The notes under the pieces: generated by a model | What the model was told of the DNA's origin: nothing | Seen by the model: only the letters and a program-made list of their open reading frames with translations | Databases searched by the model: none | Translations under genes and position numbers: made by a program | Part shown: positions 16,508 to 25,237 of the stretch, in pieces | Numbering within the stretch: the first letter of the stretch is position 1 | How the letters are laid out: the number at the start of each line of letters is the position of its first letter | Origin: Oligoflexia bacterium | GTDB lineage: Bacteria > Bdellovibrionota > UBA1018 > CAIPTA01 | Direction of reading: 5' to 3' | Length of the DNA: 64,000 nucleotides | Assembly: GCA_023954355.1 (NCBI GenBank) | Contig: JAMLID010000012.1 | Span: forward strand, 1 to 64,000

Positions 16508-17389
16508 TTAGATTAAGGATTTGGACAATCTAGATATTAATTCTGGCGCAAGTTGATCAGAAAAATTCTCTAAATAGATAAAGGTACGTTTAGGTAAAAT
16601 GAGGTTTTCTTGTATTTTTTTTCTAACTGCATCAGAAGCGAAAAGCACTTCCAAGCCCTCTCTTCTATCAAGCTGGCTAGAAATAACCAGCTCATCACTA
16701 GAAAAAGGAAAGTCCGGGCTTTCTAAGAATTTAGTAAAAGAAAGAATAGGAATCATTCTCTGATTATTTATCCCCTGAATTAACCAATCAGGATACACAC
16801 CAACTAGGGGGCACGATATGGCAATGACCTTTTGCGCAGAAAGTGTAAGAAAAAAATCTATCAACTCATTAGAAATATTTTGCCACTCTTTATCTAAAAA
16901 AAAGGCATATCTTGCATGTGGCATTTCTAAAGCTTGTATTCTTTCTATAAAGGCCAATGCCTTTTCAATATCTAAATAGCTTTCAGACGCTTTTCCAGCC
17001 TGATTTGCGAAAGCTGGCTCTATAGGGAACTCTTTATTTGTAAGATCATAGGGCATTTTAAATAAAGGATAAAAACTCGCATTCAATTGACGACTTAATC
17101 CATTAAAAAAATCAACATTCGCAGAGGGAAGTCTTGACTGATCTATAACTACTGTAGGTAAATTTTTTTGGTATTCTTCAATAGATCGCTGGAAAAAATC
17201 TACTTCTCTCTCGTATTTTTCTAGATAAAAAGATTTTTTCCAGGATTGAAATCTCCAAGAGTGTGCACCTAAAAAGATTCCTTTGTTTTTTAAAATTTGT
17301 ACCCGTTCGCGTAACTGCTGTAAGCCTTCAGGCGCATCTATCTGCTCTGTAGAAAAATGAAATGTCTCTTGAAGATCTCGTTGCTTCAT
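16508..17389 (-). CDS. Unknown cytosolic protein downstream of ychF
   Basis: The 293-residue protein has no signal peptide or membrane helix. Recognisable pieces are LRERVQILKNKGIFLGAHSWRFQSW, LPTVVIDQSRLPS, HARYAFFLDKEW, AQKVIAISCPLVGVYPDWL and RTFIYLENFSDQL. Alternating beta strands (TVVIDQS, YAFFLD, VIAISCP, MIPILSF, RTFIYLE) and helices suggest an alpha/beta or barrel fold. The gene starts three bases after ychF, so it is probably the last gene of the prs-pth-ychF operon. I do not recognise the family. Confidence 0.65.
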   Translation of the reverse strand: MKQRDLQETFHFSTEQIDAPEGLQQLRERVQILKNKGIFLGAHSWRFQSWKKSFYLEKYEREVDFFQRSIEEYQKNLPTVVIDQSRLPSANVDFFNGLSRQLNASFYPLFKMPYDLTNKEFPIEPAFANQAGKASESYLDIEKALAFIERIQALEMPHARYAFFLDKEWQNISNELIDFFLTLSAQKVIAISCPLVGVYPDWLIQGINNQRMIPILSFTKFLESPDFPFSSDELVISSQLDRREGLEVLFASDAVRKKIQENLILPKRTFIYLENFSDQLAPELISRLSKSLI

Positions 17390-17392
17390 TTT

Positions 17393-18493
17393 TTAGACAT
17401 TGAAGCGGAAATGCATTACATCTCCGTCTTTAACTAAATAGTCTTTTCCTTCTAAGCGTAAAAGTCCTTTATTTTTGATTTCAGACTCTGATCCATATTT
17501 AAATAAATCTTCACAATGATAGACTTCTGCTTTAATGAACCCACGTTCAAAATCTGTATGAATTACACCTGCTGCTTGTGGCGCCTTCCAGCCATTATGT
17601 ATCGTCCAAGCACGAACTTCTTTTTCACCAGCAGTAAAATAAGTAGAAAGACCTAAAAGCTTAAATGCTTCGCGAATCAAACGTGAAAGGCCATCTTCTT
17701 TAAGTCCAAGGGACTCTAAAAACTCTTTCTTATCGTCTCCCTCAAGCTCAACTAATTCAGATTCGATTTTTCCGCAGATAGCAACTATTCCGCTGCCTTC
17801 GTTTTTTGCATATTCAGCCAATTTAGAAAAATATTCACTCTTGCTTGGCTCTGCAACAAACTCTTCAGAAACATTAGCTACGTATAAAACTTTTTTCGAA
17901 GTTAAAAGATGTAAATCGCGAACCGCCAATGCTTCTTGCTCATCTAAAGCCACCGATCGTGCGGGCTTCCCTTCCTCTAATGCTGCTTTTAGTTTTCGTA
18001 AGCCATCAGCCATTTTTCCGTGAGTCTTAGGATCTCGCTGCGCCATTTTTTCTACGGTTTGGAACCTCTTAGAAACGGTTTCTAAATCGGCAAGCATAAG
18101 CTCGGTGTCGATCACAGAAACATCACGTACAGGGTCTACAGAACCATCGACATGGATCACATTCGGATTCTCAAAGCAACGAACTACATGAGCAATAGCA
18201 TCGGCTTCACGAATGTTGGCTAAAAACTTATTTCCTAACCCCTCACCCTTTGATGCTCCTTTTACAATCCCTGCAATATCTACGAATTCCATAGTGGCCG
18301 GAACCGTCTGCTGAGGCTTTACCCGCTTAGTAATTTCATCCAACCTATGATCGGGAACCTTTACTACTCCTACGTTCGGATCAATTGTACAAAAAGGAAA
18401 ATTCTCTGCTGCTACCTTAGCGTTAGTTATCGCATTAAATAAGGTCGATTTTCCTACATTCGGTAACCCTACGATTCCACAACTTAATCCCAT
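17393..18493 (-). CDS. ychF: Ribosome-binding ATPase YchF
   Basis: The 366-residue Obg-like P-loop protein has [18 protein letters not shown] (G1), [20 protein letters not shown] (G3), a coiled-coil insert (about 130-200) and the C-terminal TGS domain ([16 protein letters not shown]...[16 protein letters not shown]). Length equals the usual 363. It prefers ATP to GTP and binds ribosomes; in some bacteria it responds to redox stress. AAGGGA precedes the ATG. It lies one base after the pth stop. Confidence 0.97.
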   Translation of the reverse strand: MGLSCGIVGLPNVGKSTLFNAITNAKVAAENFPFCTIDPNVGVVKVPDHRLDEITKRVKPQQTVPATMEFVDIAGIVKGASKGEGLGNKFLANIREADAIAHVVRCFENPNVIHVDGSVDPVRDVSVIDTELMLADLETVSKRFQTVEKMAQRDPKTHGKMADGLRKLKAALEEGKPARSVALDEQEALAVRDLHLLTSKKVLYVANVSEEFVAEPSKSEYFSKLAEYAKNEGSGIVAICGKIESELVELEGDDKKEFLESLGLKEDGLSRLIREAFKLLGLSTYFTAGEKEVRAWTIHNGWKAPQAAGVIHTDFERGFIKAEVYHCEDLFKYGSESEIKNKGLLRLEGKDYLVKDGDVMHFRFNV

Positions 18494-18494
18494 A

Positions 18495-19058
18495 TCAATC
18501 CCTTCTATTAAACTTATTCATTGCTAGACTTAGCTTATTCTCTAAACAAAGATCAACTGCATCTATTACTGATGTCATTTCATTTTGCCAAAAATCTAGC
18601 TCTTCTTTTTCTAAGTCACCTAAAACATAATCTGCCACATCATAGCCAGGATGCGTGGGACGACCAACTCCCATACGAACACGAATAAAATTCTCTCCTA
18701 TAGGAATAATGGAACGAAGGCCATTATTGCCTCCATGGCCACCACCTTGCTTTAATCGAAAGCTCTTGGCGGGTAAATCTATTTCATCGTGAACGACGAT
18801 TAAGTCTTCGATTTTCAGCTTAAAAAAACGTAATGCTTCTCCAATTGCCTCTCCAGAGCGATTCATATAGGTTTGGGGCTTAAGAACCAATACGTCTTGG
18901 CTACCTACCTTGACTTTGGCGAATTCAGATTGAAACCGCTTGCCCTCAAAAGAAAATCCTTTAAAAGCCATATAGGCATCAATTGCCAAGAACCCTAAAT
19001 TATGTCGATTAAAAAGGTGTTGTCTTCCGGGATTGCCTAATCCTGCCAATACCTTCAT
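18495..19058 (-). CDS. pth: Peptidyl-tRNA hydrolase
   Basis: The 187-residue enzyme frees tRNA from dropped-off peptidyl-tRNA. It has VLAGLGNPGRQHLFNRHNLGF (catalytic His in RHN), VLKPQTYMNRSGEA, VVHDEIDLPAKSFRLKQGGGHGGNNGLRSI (Asp in HDEID) and RMGVGRPTH. An ATG at 19058 directly follows a GTG at 19061; either could be used. It is between prs and ychF, a common gene order in bacteria, although the 50S L25 gene often found between prs and pth is missing here. Confidence 0.97.
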   Translation of the reverse strand: MKVLAGLGNPGRQHLFNRHNLGFLAIDAYMAFKGFSFEGKRFQSEFAKVKVGSQDVLVLKPQTYMNRSGEAIGEALRFFKLKIEDLIVVHDEIDLPAKSFRLKQGGGHGGNNGLRSIIPIGENFIRVRMGVGRPTHPGYDVADYVLGDLEKEELDFWQNEMTSVIDAVDLCLENKLSLAMNKFNRRD

Positions 19059-19066
19059 CACTTTAC

Positions 19067-20035
19067 TCAGTCAAAAAGAGAACTTACAGAGTCATGAAAG
19101 TGGATTCGACGAATAGCCTCTGCTAAGAGACCAGCCACAGTTAGTACTTCAATTTTTCCACAATCTTTAGCTTCTTGGCTTAGGGGGATTGTATCTGTAC
19201 ATACGAGTTTTTTGATACAAGACTCTTTAATTCGCTTGATCGCGGGGCCAGAAAGTACTGGATGTGTACAGCAAGCATAAATCTCTGTAGCACCATTCTT
19301 TTTTAACGACTCTGCCGCCTCGGTAAGAGTACCTGCCGTATCAACCATATCATCAAGAATCAAAGCTTTCATTCCCTGAACTTCACCAACTACATGCATT
19401 GCTTTCGCAACATTCGGACCTGTTCGTCTTTTATCAATCATGGCTACTTTTGCGTTCACTTTTTTCGCATAGGCGCGAGCACGCTCTACACCACCAGCAT
19501 CAGGAGAAACAATCACTAGCTCTTCTCCTTGGCCATTTTGGCATAAATTTTCACGAATATAATTTAATAAAACAGGTCGAGCAAAAAGGTTATCAAAAGG
19601 AATATTAAAAAATCCTTGAATCTGACCAGAGTGCAGATCTAAAGATACCACTCGATCTACCCCAGCAGCTGTTAATAAATCGGCCACTAGTTTTGCAGTG
19701 ATCGGTGTTCTTGGCTGAACTTTTCGGTCTTGTCTTGCGTATCCATAATAAGGCATTACAGCGGTAATCGAACTTACGCTCGCTCGTTTCATCGTATCTA
19801 CAGTAACCAATAGCTCCATCAAATTATCATTCACAGGTGCACAGGTAGATTGTACAAGATAAACGTTCTTACCTCTCACGCTCTCTTGGATTTCGACAAA
19901 GATTTCGTTATCGCTAAAACGGCGAAAATCTGCCTTACTTAAATCTACCCCTAAACTTTGCGCTATTTTCTCAGCTAGAGGTTGGTTAGAGGTTCCTGCA
20001 AAAATTTGTAAACTAGTGGGAGTAGATGATGCCAT
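19067..20035 (-). CDS. prs: Ribose-phosphate pyrophosphokinase
   Basis: The 322-residue PRPP synthase has IFAGTSNQPLAEKIA, FSDNEIFVEIQESVRGKNVYLVQSTC, MPYYGYARQDRKVQPRTPITAKLVADLL, SLDLHSGQIQGFF, VSPDAGGVERARAYAK and the PRPP loop LILDDMVDTAGTLTEA. It makes PRPP for nucleotides, histidine and tryptophan. No Shine-Dalgarno is visible before the ATG; a TTGAAT-17-TATAGT promoter ends eight bases upstream, so the mRNA may be leaderless. It heads a prs-pth-ychF operon. Confidence 0.97.
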   Translation of the reverse strand: MASSTPTSLQIFAGTSNQPLAEKIAQSLGVDLSKADFRRFSDNEIFVEIQESVRGKNVYLVQSTCAPVNDNLMELLVTVDTMKRASVSSITAVMPYYGYARQDRKVQPRTPITAKLVADLLTAAGVDRVVSLDLHSGQIQGFFNIPFDNLFARPVLLNYIRENLCQNGQGEELVIVSPDAGGVERARAYAKKVNAKVAMIDKRRTGPNVAKAMHVVGEVQGMKALILDDMVDTAGTLTEAAESLKKNGATEIYACCTHPVLSGPAIKRIKESCIKKLVCTDTIPLSQEAKDCGKIEVLTVAGLLAEAIRRIHFHDSVSSLFD

Positions 20036-20043
20036 TTGTGGGC

Positions 20044-20072
20044 ACTATACCCCCCCCTGTCGTCGGATTCAA
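20044..20072 (-). promoter_or_regulatory. Sigma-70-type promoter of prs, likely leaderless
   Basis: On the minus strand TTGAAT (20072-20067) is separated by 17 bases, including eight consecutive G, from TATAGT (20049-20044). The A of the prs ATG is nine bases beyond the -10, so transcription should start at or within about two bases of the start codon. Confidence 0.6.
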
Positions 20073-20116
20073 CGGATTCCTGTTGTAGATTGCATAGGGA
20101 TGTCATAACAAATGGT

Positions 20117-21160
20117 ATGGCTTTTCGAATACTTGGGATCGAGACTTCCTGCGACGAAACTTCTGCCGCGGTGGTGCAATTTTCAAATCTCTCAGACATT
20201 AAGGTTTTGTCTGATGTAACTGCTCGTCAAGAAGAGATCCATGAGCGTTTTGGGGGCATTGTTCCTGAACTTGCCTCAAGAAGACACTTAGAGTCGCTGC
20301 TCCCAGTGGTTCGCCATGCCATAGAAAAATCTGGACTAAAGTATTCAGATCTTTCTGCTATTAGTGTAACTACTAAACCAGGCCTCATTGGCTCACTATT
20401 GATTGGGGTTAATGGAGCTAAAACCCTCTGTTATTCTTTAAATATTCCCTTAATTTCTATAAACCACCTAGAAGCCCATCTTTCGGCGATTTTGCTAGAA
20501 GAGCCAGCCATTGAATTACCAGCTCTAGGGCTGATTGTTTCTGGTGGGCACACTTCACTTTATAAAATTTCTGATTCTTGGTCGAAGTTTTCTGCCTTAG
20601 CCCATACTCGCGATGATGCAGCTGGAGAAGCCTTTGACAAAGGTGCAAGGTTATTAGGGCTACCATATCCCGGTGGACCGCAAATTTCTAAGCTTGCTGA
20701 GGATGGAAACCCCAGTGCCATTGAGTTTCCTCGCTCTCTTCCTGGAAAAACAAATATTGAATTTAGTTTTTCGGGCCTAAAAACCTCACTCTCGAATTAT
20801 TTAGCCAAAAATCCAGAACCTAATCTTTCCGATCTAAGTGCTTCATTTCAAGAAGCCATTGTGGATTCTCTTGTTGAAAAAACGAAAAATGCCATTCAGC
20901 TTACGGGAATGAAAACAGTCGTAGTAGCGGGAGGAGTGGCCGCTAATAATAGATTACGAGAAAAAATGGAAGCCCGCCTGAAAGGAAAAGCCAAAGTGTT
21001 TTTTCCCTCTATGCAGTTTTGTACTGACAATGGAGCCATGGTAGCCGCTGCAGGTGTAGTTAAGTTTTTAGAAAAAGATTTTATCTCGGGACCAGATCTC
21101 TTTCATACAGAAGTGGCTCCTAAAACTGAAGCAAGAGCAAGAAAAGGAAAAGTCTTGTGA
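20117..21160 (+). CDS. tsaD: tRNA N6-threonylcarbamoyladenosine transferase TsaD
   Basis: The 347-residue TsaD/Kae1 protein puts the threonylcarbamoyl group on A37 of ANN-decoding tRNAs together with TsaB and TsaE. It has LGIETSCDETSAAVV, the metal ligands in INHLEAHLS (HxxxH), LIVSGGHTSLY, FDKGARLLGLPYPGGP and VVAGGVAANNRLRE. The ATG at 20117 fits the family N terminus; the upstream in-frame extension is not conserved-looking. It is divergent from prs and overlaps rsmA by four bases (GTGA). Confidence 0.96.
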   Translation: MAFRILGIETSCDETSAAVVQFSNLSDIKVLSDVTARQEEIHERFGGIVPELASRRHLESLLPVVRHAIEKSGLKYSDLSAISVTTKPGLIGSLLIGVNGAKTLCYSLNIPLISINHLEAHLSAILLEEPAIELPALGLIVSGGHTSLYKISDSWSKFSALAHTRDDAAGEAFDKGARLLGLPYPGGPQISKLAEDGNPSAIEFPRSLPGKTNIEFSFSGLKTSLSNYLAKNPEPNLSDLSASFQEAIVDSLVEKTKNAIQLTGMKTVVVAGGVAANNRLREKMEARLKGKAKVFFPSMQFCTDNGAMVAAAGVVKFLEKDFISGPDLFHTEVAPKTEARARKGKVL

Positions 21161-22008
21161 AGCGTAAACGAGTTTTTGCAAAAAAATCATTGGGACAAAA
21201 CTTTTTGGTAGACCAAAAAGCCATACAAACCATAGTAGACCAAGTTCCAGAAACAGAGCTTTTGTTAGAAATTGGACCAGGCAGAGGCGCTATTAGCACT
21301 CACTTAGTGGGAAAATCTGCAAACTATTTCTTACTCGAAAAAGATGATGAATTAGCCTCAGCGATAGGAACTACTTTATTTGTACATGGCTCAAGAACCC
21401 ACCATGTGTTTCACGATGATGCTTTGGAATTTAATTGGGAGAAAATTTGGAGCGAGAAAAACTTAGATTCTAGCAAAAAACTCGTTGTGGTAGGAAATCT
21501 CCCCTACAATGTGGCCACAGAAATTCTTTTTCGTTTACTAGATCTAGAACAAAAAATAGAAAAAATGGTTTTAATGTTCCAAAAAGAAGTAGGCGATAGA
21601 ATTGCAGCTAAGCCAGGGACTAAACATTATGGATTTATCTCTATTGCCACTAGTATTTATTTCGACATTGAAAAAATTCTTGTACTTGGCCCTCAGTCAT
21701 TTAAACCGGCTCCAAAGGTACACTCGATAGTTCTTTCGTTACAAAAAAGAAAAGAGCCTCTAATTCATTTAGCGTCAGATGAGTGGGTCTTATTTTCTAA
21801 ATTAGTAAGAGCCTGTTTTGCCCACAGAAGAAAAACGGTAGAGAATTCATTAAAAATAGAAATTTCAAAAGTTTTTCCTACTCTGTCTTCATCAGACACT
21901 ATTAAAAAGATCTTTTCTCAGGCTAAAATAGATGAAAAGCGAAGGGCTGAATCCATCGCAATTGAAGAATTTTATACACTTTATAAAGTCTGTAGGTCTA
22001 TGCAATGA
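21157..22008 (+). CDS. rsmA: 16S rRNA dimethyladenosine transferase RsmA (KsgA)
   Basis: The 283-residue SAM-dependent enzyme dimethylates two adjacent adenosines near the 3' end of 16S rRNA in 30S biogenesis. It has KKSLGQNFLVDQKAI, LEIGPGRGAISTHL (motif I), the catalytic NLPYNVATEILFRLL, MVLMFQKEVGDRIAAKPGTKHYGFIS and a C-terminal ACFAHRRKTVENSL. The start is GTG overlapping the tsaD stop. Length is normal. Confidence 0.96.
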   Translation: MKRKRVFAKKSLGQNFLVDQKAIQTIVDQVPETELLLEIGPGRGAISTHLVGKSANYFLLEKDDELASAIGTTLFVHGSRTHHVFHDDALEFNWEKIWSEKNLDSSKKLVVVGNLPYNVATEILFRLLDLEQKIEKMVLMFQKEVGDRIAAKPGTKHYGFISIATSIYFDIEKILVLGPQSFKPAPKVHSIVLSLQKRKEPLIHLASDEWVLFSKLVRACFAHRRKTVENSLKIEISKVFPTLSSSDTIKKIFSQAKIDEKRRAESIAIEEFYTLYKVCRSMQ

Positions 22009-22460
22009 AATCGGAAGGTCGAAAAATTATAGCCACAAATAAGGATGCCAGATTTCGTTACTTCATTGAAGATACTTTTGAAGCGGGATTAGTTCTTACA
22101 GGCACCGAAGTAAAATCACTTCGTACAGGGAAGGCACAGCTTTCTGACGCGTATGTTTTTATCAAAGATGGCGAAGCCTTTTTATCCAATGCTCATATTG
22201 AAGAATATACTCACGGCAACAGGGAGAACCATAACCCTCTTAGAATACGCAAATTACTTTTAAATAAAAAAGAAATTGAACAAATTTCTGCCGCAGTGAA
22301 TGAAAAAGGTAAAACCGTAGTTCCCACTCAAATGTATTTTACCAAAGGCAAAGCTAAAGTTGAGATCGGCATCGGTAAAGGGAAAAAACTTCACGATAAA
22401 CGAGATTCTATTAAAGAACGCGACTCTAAACGTGAAATGGATAGAGCTAGAAAACGTTAG
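22005..22460 (+). CDS. smpB: SsrA-binding protein SmpB
   Basis: The 151-residue partner of tmRNA is needed for trans-translation. It has ATNKDARFRYFIEDTFEAGLVLTGTEVKSLRTGKAQLSDAYV in pieces and ends with the basic tail LHDKRDSIKERDSKREMDRARKR that enters the decoding centre. It overlaps rsmA by four bases (ATGA). The ssrA gene itself is not visible in the window. A hairpin with a T-run follows. Confidence 0.97.
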   Translation: MKSEGRKIIATNKDARFRYFIEDTFEAGLVLTGTEVKSLRTGKAQLSDAYVFIKDGEAFLSNAHIEEYTHGNRENHNPLRIRKLLLNKKEIEQISAAVNEKGKTVVPTQMYFTKGKAKVEIGIGKGKKLHDKRDSIKERDSKREMDRARKR

Positions 22461-22469
22461 ACGTTTTTT
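22451..22469 (+). terminator. Short intrinsic terminator of tsaD-rsmA-smpB
   Basis: AAAACG and CGTTTT pair around TTAGA and are followed by more T (TTTTTTC in total). It includes the smpB stop codon. The stem is short with only one G-C step at the top, so it may be leaky. Confidence 0.5.
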
Positions 22470-22516
22470 CAATATGCTAGTTAGCTTTCTAAGCAAACCT
22501 ACTATAGAATTTCTTT

Positions 22517-24337
22517 ATGGATAAAATCGCTAATTCTCCAACAATCGCTCAGGCATTTAAAAAAAGAACTTTTCAAGAACCTAAGAAAGTAGGCTTTCGT
22601 TATAAAAAATCCGGTGAATGGATCGATGTAACTTTTGAAGAGCATTATAAAAATGTTCAGCAAATCGCTTGTGCATTAATGCATTTAGGTGTGAAAAAAA
22701 ATACGAAGGTAAATATTTTAGCTCAAACCTCTATTTACTGGAGCCAAATGGATTTAGCGATACTCTGTTCAGGTGGCATTACCGTACCTGTTTATCCAAC
22801 GAGCACACCCGAAGATACAACGTTCATTATTAATCACTGTGAATCAGAAATTATTTTTGTTGATGACTTTATAAACTTAAAAAAATTAGCAAATCTTGCT
22901 AAAAGCTGTTCGGGTTTAAAAAAGGTAATTGTTAATTTCGAATTTCTAGAATCTGAGCTAGCAGATACGCATTTAGAAATTATTCATTGGAATAAATTAT
23001 TAGATATTGGATTAAACCAAGGCAAAACAAAACTAAGTCAGTTTGAAGAAAATTTAGATTCTATTAAAGAAGATGATATTTTTACCATCTGCTATACATC
23101 GGGCACAACCGGCACCCCTAAGGGAGTAGTACTAACTCATCGTTCAATCGGTTCTACGATGAAAGATGTAAGCATTGTGATGGATGGCATTTTGTCAGAG
23201 CAAGAAGAGTTATTATCTTTTCTACCTATGAGTCATATTTTTGGTAAGTGGGAGAGCATGACTCCTTATTATTTAGGGTGGCAGTCTAGTTATGCTGAAT
23301 CTATTGATACCTTAGTTGGCAACTTAGCTGAAGTACGACCCACTTTATGGATTGCGGTTCCAAGAATTTTTGAAAAAGTTTATGCAAAAATTATGTTACA
23401 AGTTTCTGAAAGCCCACCGGCCAAACAAAAAATATTCAAGTGGGCCATTGCCATAGGAAAAAAAGTCCTAGATACACGACAAGCTGGTAAAAAGCCAAAA
23501 ATCACTGACCTTGCTCAATTAGAGCTCGCCAAAAAATTAGTTTTTAATAAAATTTCTGATCGCTTCGGAGGAAGAATTCGCTTTTGTTTAAGTGGTTCAG
23601 CACCTCTGGCAAAAAACATTCAGGAGTTTATGCATATTGTAGGTGTGCCTGTATATGAAGGTTATGGTCTCACAGAAACCTGTGCCCCAGTTTGTGTAAA
23701 TCTTCCTAATGCAAATAAGTTCGGTACCGTAGGAAAATTATTTCCCGAAGTTCTGGCTAAAATAGCAGAAGACGGAGAAATTCTTTTAAAAACAGATAAA
23801 AACTTTACCTCTTATTACAAAAATCCTGAAGCTACGGCTGAATCGCTAAAAGACAATTGGTTCTATACAGGAGATATTGGTCATTTAGATGAAGATGGCT
23901 ATCTGTGTATTACCGATCGTAAAAAAGACTTAATTAAAACCGCAGGGGGGAAATTTATCGCTCCTCAAAAAATTGAAAGCCTAGCAAAACATGAATCTGT
24001 TATTAGCCAAATCGTAGTCTATGGCGATCAAAAACCCTATGCAGTAGCCCTAATCACTACAAACCCAGAAGTATTAGCAAAGTTTGCACAAGATAATAAG
24101 CTTATCTATAGCGAATACGCTGAGCTTTTAAAAAACCCTAAAGTTTTAGAAGAAGTAGACTCTGCAATAGAAAGAGTAAATAAAAAGCTAGCTCGCTACG
24201 AAACGATTAAAAAATTTATTTTAGTTGCGTCTGAGTTCACTGTAGAGTCAGGAGAACTTACCCCTTCTATGAAAATTAAAAGGAAACACATTTGCTCAAA
24301 ATATCAAAAGCAATTAGATGCTTTGTATACGGAGTAA
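22517..24337 (+). CDS. Long-chain acyl-CoA synthetase (AMP-forming)
   Basis: The 606-residue ANL-family enzyme activates fatty acids with ATP and CoA. It has the P-loop-like ICYTSGTTGTPKGVVLTHRS (about 190-209), LPMSHIFGKWES, VYEGYGLTETCAPVCVNLP, the YTGDIGHLDEDGYLCITDRKKDLIKTAGGKF in pieces and the catalytic Lys near the C terminus (SMKIKRK). Length is that of the FadD15/long-chain class. Downstream, a methyltransferase gene starts nine bases after the stop. It would feed beta-oxidation or phospholipid synthesis. Confidence 0.93.
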   Translation: MDKIANSPTIAQAFKKRTFQEPKKVGFRYKKSGEWIDVTFEEHYKNVQQIACALMHLGVKKNTKVNILAQTSIYWSQMDLAILCSGGITVPVYPTSTPEDTTFIINHCESEIIFVDDFINLKKLANLAKSCSGLKKVIVNFEFLESELADTHLEIIHWNKLLDIGLNQGKTKLSQFEENLDSIKEDDIFTICYTSGTTGTPKGVVLTHRSIGSTMKDVSIVMDGILSEQEELLSFLPMSHIFGKWESMTPYYLGWQSSYAESIDTLVGNLAEVRPTLWIAVPRIFEKVYAKIMLQVSESPPAKQKIFKWAIAIGKKVLDTRQAGKKPKITDLAQLELAKKLVFNKISDRFGGRIRFCLSGSAPLAKNIQEFMHIVGVPVYEGYGLTETCAPVCVNLPNANKFGTVGKLFPEVLAKIAEDGEILLKTDKNFTSYYKNPEATAESLKDNWFYTGDIGHLDEDGYLCITDRKKDLIKTAGGKFIAPQKIESLAKHESVISQIVVYGDQKPYAVALITTNPEVLAKFAQDNKLIYSEYAELLKNPKVLEEVDSAIERVNKKLARYETIKKFILVASEFTVESGELTPSMKIKRKHICSKYQKQLDALYTE

Positions 24338-24346
24338 TGTCTTTTA

Positions 24347-25075
24347 GTGCCCGATTTAATTTTTGAAAACTCGCGACTGGTAGAAATTTACGATTCTTTT
24401 GATGGTCAACGAAATGACCTGATTCATTATTTATCTCTAGCAAAAGAATTAAACGCCAATTCTATTTTAGACATAGGAAGTGGAACAGGGTGCTTTGCCT
24501 GCATGCTAGCAGAAGAAGGCTTTAAAGTTATCGGCTTAGAACCTGCAGAAGCTTCTCTAAGCTACGCAAAAAAGAAACCTTATGCAAATAAAGTAAATTG
24601 GATTTTAGGAGATGCAACCATGCTCTCTCCAATGAATATAGATTTGGCCATAATGACAGGCAATGTTGCACAAGTGTTTTTAACCGATACTTCTTGGGAA
24701 GAGGTTCTTGTAGGCACTCATAAATCTCTTCGTACAAGCGGTTACTTTGTTTTTGAGGTAAGAGACCCCTCAAAAAAAGCTTGGCTAGATTGGAAAAAAG
24801 AAAAAACATATGGCTGTTTAAATATACCTGATATCGGTAAAGTTGAAAGCTGGTGTGAAGTGCTAAATGTAGCCAATGAATTAGTAAGTTTTCGTTGGAC
24901 CTACGTATTTCACAAAGACAATCAAGTAATCACGTCGGATTCAACTTTGCGCTTTCGCTCCAAAACGTCTATAGAAAACTCATTATGCAAAATGGGATTC
25001 ACAGTAGAAGAAATACGAGATGCACCTGATAGACCTGGCAAAGAGCTCGTCTTCATTACTAAAAAGAATGATTAG
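24347..25075 (+). CDS. Class I SAM-dependent methyltransferase
   Basis: The 242-residue protein has motif I LDIGSGTGCFACMLAEEG (about 41-58), motif II-like VIGLEPAEASLSYAKKK and DLAIMTGNVAQVF, the pattern of small-molecule methyltransferases of the Methyltransf_11/25 type. It starts with GTG; an alternative downstream start is not obvious. Substrate unknown. It follows the acyl-CoA synthetase gene closely and ends at a convergent junction that holds an intergenic palindromic element. Confidence 0.85.
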   Translation: MPDLIFENSRLVEIYDSFDGQRNDLIHYLSLAKELNANSILDIGSGTGCFACMLAEEGFKVIGLEPAEASLSYAKKKPYANKVNWILGDATMLSPMNIDLAIMTGNVAQVFLTDTSWEEVLVGTHKSLRTSGYFVFEVRDPSKKAWLDWKKEKTYGCLNIPDIGKVESWCEVLNVANELVSFRWTYVFHKDNQVITSDSTLRFRSKTSIENSLCKMGFTVEEIRDAPDRPGKELVFITKKND

Positions 25076-25113
25076 TCGATGCCCATTAGATAACATTTTT
25101 CACCATCACACGA

Positions 25114-25232
25114 GGATTTGCAAAATTGCTTGGATCGAGGAAGCATAGCTTGGACAACCGTGAAGCGCCCTTATGGGGCGCTGGAACGGAGGACAAGCAA
25201 GCTGACGCAGAGATTAGCGATTTGGCGAAGCC
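25114..25232 (+). repeat. Intergenic palindromic element, copy A (119 bp)
   Basis: The outer arms (25114-25135 and the reverse complement of the end) match at about 16 of 22 positions. Inside lie GATCGAGG, CCGTGAA, a 7-bp hairpin AGCGCCC/GGGCGCT (25164-25182), GGAACGGAGGACAAGC and GACGCAGAGATT. The core aligns almost base for base with copy B (60740). It fills the gap between two convergent genes and ends six bases before the gdhA stop. Confidence 0.75.
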
Positions 25233-25237
25233 GTATC

